A stretch of 64,000 nucleotides of DNA from positions 9,850,501 to 9,914,500 of the forward strand of contig CP114495.1 in assembly GCA_027186245.1 (NCBI GenBank), given 5' to 3'. This document shows, piece by piece, positions 58,209 to 64,000 of the stretch. A program made the translations under genes and the position numbers. The number at the start of each line of letters is the position of its first letter. Within the stretch, counting starts at the first letter, position 1. Origin of the DNA: Coriaria nepalensis. Its lineage: Eukaryota; Streptophyta; Magnoliopsida; Cucurbitales; Coriariaceae. The notes under the pieces were generated by a model. The model was given only the letters and a program-made list of their open reading frames with translations. It was not told where the DNA came from and did no database searches.

Positions 58209-58654
58209 TTACTGATTACGTTAAAAGACGTGCATATCCATTTCTAGGGATGGAGGTTCCACCACCATGAACATATGTAATTATATACTAGTGAAGTAGA
58301 TTGTTATTATTATTACCATTTTCTTGAGTTTGAGGATTCTACACCTACGCCACCACCACCGTCAATGCCGACAGTAATGGAGGTGGAGCGGTGGCAGCAA
58401 AGACAAAGAAGTGATGATAGAGGTGGAGAGGCAGCAGTCACTATGAAGAAAAGGTCCTTTACACTAAAAACACGCCGCTAAAGTGAGAAAGTGTCACTAA
58501 ATAATTTACTGTAGCGGCACAATTTAGTAGCACTTGGTGGATTCCGTGGACAGCAAATGTCATTTAGCAGCGTAAAGAACCGCGCTTTGTATAAAGCAAA
58601 CATGGTACTTGTCATAGTCATGGTGCATTCCGTGCATACATGGAAATGTAATCT
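58209..58654. other. Downstream spacer of the S-domain kinase, unit 2
   Basis: Counterpart of 21816-22261. I see no gene. Confidence 0.45.
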
Positions 58655-58775
58655 CAAAAAGTGTCATAGTCAACAAGGTACTTGTCTTCTTCCCATCCAA
58701 GTTTGATTCCAAAGTGGATATCATAGAAGAGAGCAAAGATCTCACCTCTCTTACCTGGAGTGAGCTCATGGGAGC
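58655..58775 (+). mobile_element. Short copia gag relic, unit 2
   Basis: Counterpart of 22262-22382: FPSKFDSKVDIIEESKDLTS in the copia gag reading. Confidence 0.75.
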
Positions 58776-58839
58776 AAGTATTAATGACTAATATTTGTAT
58801 AAAGCAAACATGATAAAAAGAAAATTGAAAGTGCAGAGC

Positions 58840-59260
58840 ATGTATACCTTGATTCATCGTTGCTCCTTTGTTGCTCAATTTGCTCAAGGTTAAAACCATC
58901 ATCTCGGGTCAAAGGAAGATACTTATACCGACCACAGAGTAGTAAGAGACTAAGAACACATCCTATATTATACCCAACAATCCAAACTCTCATAGGCCAA
59001 ACAGGTTTTTCCTTCTTTGAAACTGCGATTGTAAATGAGGAAATGCTTATCTGAATAACCAAAGCAATAAGCTCAAGCATCATCCAAGTACCGGAATTGA
59101 AAGGATTAGACTCGAGATCAGATCTAGGCCCATTTTGGTAGTGGAATACTTTTCTTAAGAAAGTAAACCATCTTGCTCTTGATATTCTAATTGCCAAACG
59201 GACCCAGAAAGAAGAAGCAAGAGCCCTAGAAGAAGGTCGATTTGTGAGTCTAGAAGTTGT
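58840..59260 (-). pseudogene. RING E3 ligase exon (At1g68070 type), unit 2
   Basis: Open exon reading RISRARWFTFLRKVFHYQNG, two hydrophobic segments (MMLELIALVIQISISSF; MRVWIVGYNIGCVLSLLLL), then DDGFNLEQIEQQRSNDESR at a good GT donor (AAGGTATAC near 58850). This is one exon of the membrane region; neither the RING domain nor further exons follow on the left. Better preserved than unit 1. I regard it as an isolated exon. Confidence 0.75.
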
Positions 59261-59841
59261 TCCCCAACCTTCCTTCTTCTCCGGGTGAAGAAGGGTTTGA
59301 TGGAAACGAGATGGAAGTGCTCGAATTGCACATTAAATCAGGCAGGAAGTAATGGTAATTCATTACAAATGAAAAAAATGAATGCTTTTTAGATGGAAAA
59401 CAAAAAATAACCCCAACCCCTCGAATGGTATAATCTGACACAAAAGTTGTACTTGAAATCATGCAGATATTACCTAACTGGGGAAGACTGAAATTCACAG
59501 TATCACAATAATATCATGTTCTAACTACATGCTCATGCATATTTCACCAAAGGCCAGAGTACAAAAAATACCACAGGGGGCATTTTACCGAACACCTTGC
59601 ATGCGACCTCAAAAATGCTGGTTCTTGTTTCTTTTCCTGGAAAGAAAAAGATTCTGAAATCTAATACTTTGTCAAGAAAGTTGCAGTTTCAGAGATTGCA
59701 ATATCATAAGATTACAAAAATAAAGAAAATTACACTTTTAGATTTTGTTATATATTTTTCATTGTAAATATATAATGTTATAAAACACCTTTCACTAAAC
59801 CATATGTACTTTATGTCCTAATATAAATCCTAAAGAGGTTC
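59261..59841. other. Spacer, unit 2
   Basis: Counterpart of 22901-23431. No gene seen. Confidence 0.45.
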
Positions 59842-59899
59842 CCCAAATGACAACAATATCTACCATTTTCTCTCTGTTTCCCAATAACCAAACAGCCAA
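59842..59899 (-). repeat. Inverted copy of the LRR-RLK P-loop segment, unit 2
   Basis: Same as 23432-23489; inverted match to 46921-46955 and neighbouring kinase-fragment sequence. Confidence 0.7.
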
Positions 59900-60099
59900 G
59901 GACTTGAAGCAAAAGTAGATAAACGCTAACATCATGTTTCTTAATATTACTTTCCTGCATGAATCGCCTCCATCATCTGCCCGGTTCTATGTGAATCTAT
60001 GAGGTAAGTGCATTTTAGCTCTTAACAATCCCTGCTCTGTCTGGTCTATTAGCCACCTATTGGAGCATATTCAGTTTTGGCTTTTTACTTTTAATATTT

Positions 60100-60670
60100 C
60101 TAGATCTCATGTCTTTGGATAACAGGTTTTCAGGTTACAAGATGATTACGATGATGTTCCTAAAGAATAAGAAAGGCTACAAGATGATTGCATAATTGAT
60201 AGAATCTGAGGCTGGACTTGGCTGGGGGGGAACCTTTTCCTATTCAATTGGGGCCAACCTTTTCTCAACTCCACTGTTAAATCATCTTTCTAACTTTTTT
60301 ATTGCACTAGGTGGACTTTTGGCTCTTCTCTATATGATTATGAAGCATGTAGAAAAATATGCAAAAATTTGCATATGTTTCCTTAGGTTATATCTTATTA
60401 ACAAAAGTTTAAAGAAACTTATGCTTTGATGAATAATCATCACATACAAAGAATTGGGAACAAATGTTGTTATCATCAATATCAATACTCCCTACAGCAC
60501 ATGAAGAGTGCAGAGAATAAGAATTCCGGTTATCCGTATGAAGAAGATCCGTAAGTTCACCGTTTTTCCAACTGATAGAGATGTCGCTTGATGTGCTTTC
60601 GGTGGTTGTCAGTGCGGGCCCATTTTTTAGAGGTCGAAGAAGAAGAAGAAAAGTCGAACTCCAATGCATA
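60100..60670 (-). pseudogene. Decayed RLP 3'-flank and PARN-like relic, unit 2
   Basis: Counterpart of 23690-24360, with extra short deletions. Minus reading 60669-60409 gives DLLHTDNRNSYSLHSS. The + block 60200-60400 carries the RLP 3'-flank motif ending ATGATTATGAAGCATGTAG. Confidence 0.6.
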
Positions 60671-60735
60671 CGTTTTCCTTCATATATACTTCAGAAAAAG
60701 ACATACAAATTGAAACTAGTCTCATGTAATTCTGA

Positions 60736-61134
60736 TCATAAATGAAGAATCATGGAAGAAAAATTCGCAGAGAAGTTTCTTTGGTCCATATAGTGATCGG
60801 AAGACTTGGAGCTAAACAAACATTGACTTGACTCCAACAGAAAAGGAAGTTCTGCAAGTGGTGAAGATAAGTTAAACGTATGGACTAAGTTGTAGGTTGA
60901 TCTCTTAACTCTTTTGCATGATTGGCCAAAAGAGATGTGGTGATTGCAACAGAAAAGGAAATTATGCAAGTGGTGAAGATCAGTTGCAGTTGCTAGGCAT
61001 GGTGATCATCATAGACTTATCTTGCAGGGAAGACTCATCATTTACTGTTATTATAAGTAGTGCTTGTTTTGTTCACTAAAACATCACTTATCTTCCTCTG
61101 CTTCTAAAGTTGAGCATCAAAAAGAAAATTCAAG
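60736..61134 (+). promoter_or_regulatory. Upstream region of the unit-2 RLP
   Basis: Almost identical to 24421-24819, including the internal CAGAAAAGGAA near-repeat, so both RLP genes would share the same proximal control sequence. Confidence 0.4.
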
Positions 61135-64000
61135 ATGGTGAGAATTATTATGAGCTGTATGTTCATCTCTCAACTCTCTTGCATAATCTTTCTTTTCTTG
61201 CTCTTTATTCATGTCCCATTCGTAATTACTTCCTCCTCTTCTTTTGGGGATGAAGTCATGTGTCATCCCCAAGAACACCTAGCCTTGCTTCAGTTCAAAA
61301 CTTCCTTCTCTATTCATAATAACACTGCATTTGATGAATTTTATGAATATTATTATGAAACACCTGCTTGGATGATTACTTCATATCCAAAAACAGAGAC
61401 ATGGAATGAGAGTAATATAGATTGTTGCATGTGGGATGGTGTAACATGCGACCATTCAACCGGTCGTGTAATAGGCCTTGATCTCAGCTGTAGTTGGCTC
61501 CACGGTAAAATCCATCCCAACAATAGTCTGTTTCTTCTTTCCCACCTTCAGAGATTGAACCTTGCTTACAATGATTTCAATTCCTCCCATATTCCACCTC
61601 AGTTTGGCAGGTTTGTCTATTTGACACATTTGAATCTTTCTATGTCTTTCCTTCACAGTAATATACCTACTGAAATGTCCCGACTGTCGAAATTGATTTC
61701 ATTGGATCTCTCATACAACTTTGGTGTGGGGGAAAGGGACGACTATAACTATGGTGTGTGGATTGAGGAATCAGCTGTTTGGAGAAGGATCGTTCATAAC
61801 CTCACAAATCTAAGAGAGATTGTACTCGATGGAGTAGATTTTTCTCATGTGGATTTAAGGAATTTCATGAACCTCTCATCCTCTTTGATCTCGCTCAGTC
61901 TCTCCAACTGTGATTTAAGAGGTAATTTTCCAACCAACATATTCAGCCTCTCAAATCTTCAGATGCTCAATCTTGGAAGGAACTTCCAACTCAAAGGTCA
62001 TTTGACAAAATCGACAAATATCAGCAATTCTCTTCAAAACTTGCATATTTCCTACTGTAATTTCTCAGGAGAATTACCTGCATCCATCAGCAATCTAAGG
62101 TCATTGGAGCAATTGAAATTAGGAAGATGTCGGTTGATCAACATGACATCAATTTTTAAGTCCATTCAAAATCTCATAGGACTCAGCCATTTAGATCTCT
62201 CAAGTAATGAACTGGTAGGCCATATTCCTGATTTTTGGGGCAATTTGAGCAAATTGTCTCATTTGAAATTATCTGACAATCATTTGGCCGGTCATTTGCC
62301 TCCATCACTATTTAACCTAACCAGTCTCTCTACTCTTTATGCTTCTTCCAATGAACTGATTGGCCCTATTCCAATTTACTTGGCAAGGCCTGCAAATTTA
62401 ATTTCACTATACTTGTCTTCAAACTCATTGAACGGATCCATTCCTTCTTGGATTTATGCATCACCATCTTTAAGGGAGTTATATCTCCACTCTAACCAAT
62501 TCACAGGTTGCATTGGTGAGTTTCAATATAACTCCTTGGAGAGACTATCTTTGGGCGGTAATTACAAGTTGCAAGGGGAATTTCCAAAATCAATTTATAG
62601 ACAAGTCAATCTTAGAGATCTATATATTTGGTCAACTAACTTGAGTGGGATTGTGCATTTCGACATGCTCTCCGAGCTAAAACAACTCTCTTATATTATC
62701 CTTTCTAATAATGATCTGTTGCATATAAAATTTGATGTCGATGCCAATTATACCTTCCCCAATCTTGATTCCTTGATTTTGTCTTCTTGCAAATTGTCTC
62801 AATTCCCCCCCTTCCTCAGAAATCAACATTCTCTATCTTCCCTCGAACTCTCAAACAACAAAATTAAAGGTAATGTTCCAAAGTGGCTGTCCAATCTTGA
62901 GCAGATCAATTATCTGAATCTTTCTCACAACTTCTTGACGAGTATCGAACAATTTCCTTGGAAGAATTTGGGTATCATCGACCTTCACTCCAATCTGTTG
63001 GAGGGAGAGATTCCAATTCCACCATCATCTACTAGATATCTTCTAATTTCGAATAATAAATTTAGTCGAGAGATTCCATCTCTAATCTGCAACACATCAA
63101 CCAGCCTTCAAGTTCTAGATTTGGCTAATAATAGTTTAAGTGGTTCAATTCCACAATGTTTGACAAATCTTACTTCTCTTTCGGTGTTGGATTTGCGAAT
63201 GAACAACCTCCGTGGCACTTTTCCCAGATTATTTTCAAAAGGCAATGCACTTACGACTCTTGATCTAAATGGAAATCAGATAGAAGGACCATTACCAAAA
63301 TCATTGGCACATTGTAAGAATTTGGAAGTTTTGGATCTTGGAAACAACAAGATGAATGGAATCTTCCCTCACTGGTTAGAAACTCATCCAAATTTACAAA
63401 TTCTTATCCTTCGTTCTAATGAATTTCATGGCCCAATAGACAAATCTAAGACTGCATTTTCCTTCCCTAAGTTGAATATATTGGATCTCTCTCACAATAA
63501 TTTTAACGGGACTTTACCAACAGAATTGGTCAAGAGTTTAAAGGCCATGATAAAGGGAGATGAAGAGAAGAAAGTAGATTTGAAGTACATGGGAGATGGT
63601 TCTTATTATGAGAATTCGGTGAAACTGACGGTGAAAGGGCGAGAAATGGAACTGGAAAGAATTATAGTTACTTTGAGAGTTCTTGATTTGTCCTCCAATA
63701 ATTTCACAGGACAAATTCCTACATCGATTGGAGAGCTTAAGTCACTAATTGGCCTCAACCTTTCCCACAATCATCTTGCCGGTGGTATTCCTCCATCATT
63801 TGGATACTTGAATAATCTTGAATGGTTAGATTTATCTTCCAACATACTATCTGGAAAAATTCCCGATGAGTTGGTAGATCTAACTTTTCTTTCTCAACTT
63901 AATCTTTCACAAAATCAACTTTCGGGACCCATTCCTCGAGGAAAGCAATTCTATACATTTGACAACACCTCATTCTATGGGAACTTTGAGTTATGCGGCC
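61135..64000 (+). CDS. Cf-9-type LRR receptor-like protein, unit 2, open to window end
   Basis: ATG 61135 opens a frame with no stop to position 64000 (955 codons; a check at 63901 is still in frame). Domains: signal peptide (FLFLLFIHVPFV), Cys-pair N-cap (DCCMWDGVTCDHS), about 28 plant-type LRRs with several N-x-S/T glycosylation sites, an island-like break near residue 820 (EEKKVDLKYMGDGSYYEN), and the start of the C-terminal cap (DNTSFYGNFELCG). The transmembrane helix and tail lie beyond the window. It has the LRR pair (SNELVGHIPDFWGNLS) once where unit 1 has three copies. No kinase domain is expected; partners of the family are SOBIR1 and BAK1. First 950 bp are almost identical to the unit-1 gene; the rest is more diverged. 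Confidence 0.9.
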   Translation, partial: MVRIIMSCMFISQLSCIIFLFLLFIHVPFVITSSSSFGDEVMCHPQEHLALLQFKTSFSIHNNTAFDEFYEYYYETPAWMITSYPKTETWNESNIDCCMWDGVTCDHSTGRVIGLDLSCSWLHGKIHPNNSLFLLSHLQRLNLAYNDFNSSHIPPQFGRFVYLTHLNLSMSFLHSNIPTEMSRLSKLISLDLSYNFGVGERDDYNYGVWIEESAVWRRIVHNLTNLREIVLDGVDFSHVDLRNFMNLSSSLISLSLSNCDLRGNFPTNIFSLSNLQMLNLGRNFQLKGHLTKSTNISNSLQNLHISYCNFSGELPASISNLRSLEQLKLGRCRLINMTSIFKSIQNLIGLSHLDLSSNELVGHIPDFWGNLSKLSHLKLSDNHLAGHLPPSLFNLTSLSTLYASSNELIGPIPIYLARPANLISLYLSSNSLNGSIPSWIYASPSLRELYLHSNQFTGCIGEFQYNSLERLSLGGNYKLQGEFPKSIYRQVNLRDLYIWSTNLSGIVHFDMLSELKQLSYIILSNNDLLHIKFDVDANYTFPNLDSLILSSCKLSQFPPFLRNQHSLSSLELSNNKIKGNVPKWLSNLEQINYLNLSHNFLTSIEQFPWKNLGIIDLHSNLLEGEIPIPPSSTRYLLISNNKFSREIPSLICNTSTSLQVLDLANNSLSGSIPQCLTNLTSLSVLDLRMNNLRGTFPRLFSKGNALTTLDLNGNQIEGPLPKSLAHCKNLEVLDLGNNKMNGIFPHWLETHPNLQILILRSNEFHGPIDKSKTAFSFPKLNILDLSHNNFNGTLPTELVKSLKAMIKGDEEKKVDLKYMGDGSYYENSVKLTVKGREMELERIIVTLRVLDLSSNNFTGQIPTSIGELKSLIGLNLSHNHLAGGIPPSFGYLNNLEWLDLSSNILSGKIPDELVDLTFLSQLNLSQNQLSGPIPRGKQFYTFDNTSFYGNFELCG

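Larger units (their letters stand above)
33392..64000. repeat. Tandem segmental duplication, unit 2
   Basis: This is the second copy of unit 1 and is cut by the window end inside its RLP gene. It keeps more of the ancestral layout than unit 1: full copia-A with both LTRs, a longer copia-C, and a separate ABCG26-like exon. It has lost part of copia-B and of the nested solo LTR. In one 667-bp stretch compared by eye (the copia-A right LTR, 51819-52485 against 15448-16114) I counted about 10 substitutions, so the copies are close but clearly not recent identical duplicates. Confidence 0.95.

Noticed and set aside
1..64000. CRISPR arrays, tRNA or rRNA genes, prokaryotic defence systems
   Set aside because: No regularly spaced short repeats, no cloverleaf-like tRNA with its conserved boxes, and plant-type gene structure throughout.

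Overview
This is nuclear DNA of a flowering plant, most likely a eudicot; I cannot name the species. The reasons are GT-AG introns, plant-only receptor families (S-domain receptor kinase, Cf-9-type receptor-like protein, LRR-XII kinase), Ty1/copia elements primed by initiator tRNA-Met, a probable mitochondrial DNA insert, and AT-rich spacers. There is no sign of operons, CRISPR arrays or prokaryotic genes.

The window is dominated by one large tandem segmental duplication. Unit 1 runs from before position 1 to about 28.5 kb. Unit 2 runs from about 33.39 kb past the end of the window. Both carry the same modules in the same order: PARN-like ribonuclease pseudogene (-), copia-C remnant (-), ABCG26-like exon (-), CCDC22-like exons (+), LRR-XII kinase piece (+), copia-B with a nested solo LTR (+), LRR-RLK ectodomain piece (+), receptor-like protein (RLP) remnant with copia-A inserted in it (-), RLP/PARN relics, mitochondrial-like segment, S-domain receptor kinase (+), RING E3 ligase exon (-), more RLP/PARN relics, and a long Cf-9-type RLP gene (+). 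Between the units (28.5-33.3 kb) lies a cut-down third module: a PARN-like copy, a PPR pseudogene and the last 100 or so codons of an RLP.

The recurring theme is an RLP gene on + facing a PARN-like gene on -, tail to tail. I count three substantial pairs or half-pairs and several decayed ones, so the locus looks like an old RLP-PARN tandem array in which the RLPs are the part that stays alive. The best coding candidates are the unit-2 RLP (61135 onward, open to the window end) and the unit-2 S-domain ectodomain exon (55460-56824). The unit-1 RLP has expanded an LRR pair to three exact-period copies and then lost one base in the third. Nearly everything else is pseudogene or transposon.

The two units help to date events. 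The copia-A and copia-B insertions, the solo LTR, the loss of the transmembrane exon from the S-domain kinase and the main PARN lesion are shared, so they predate the duplication. A set of internal deletions, several with 2-4 bp microhomology, is private to one unit or the other. Positions, junctions and difference counts were read by eye from the sequence; family names rest on recalled motifs, not on a database search.
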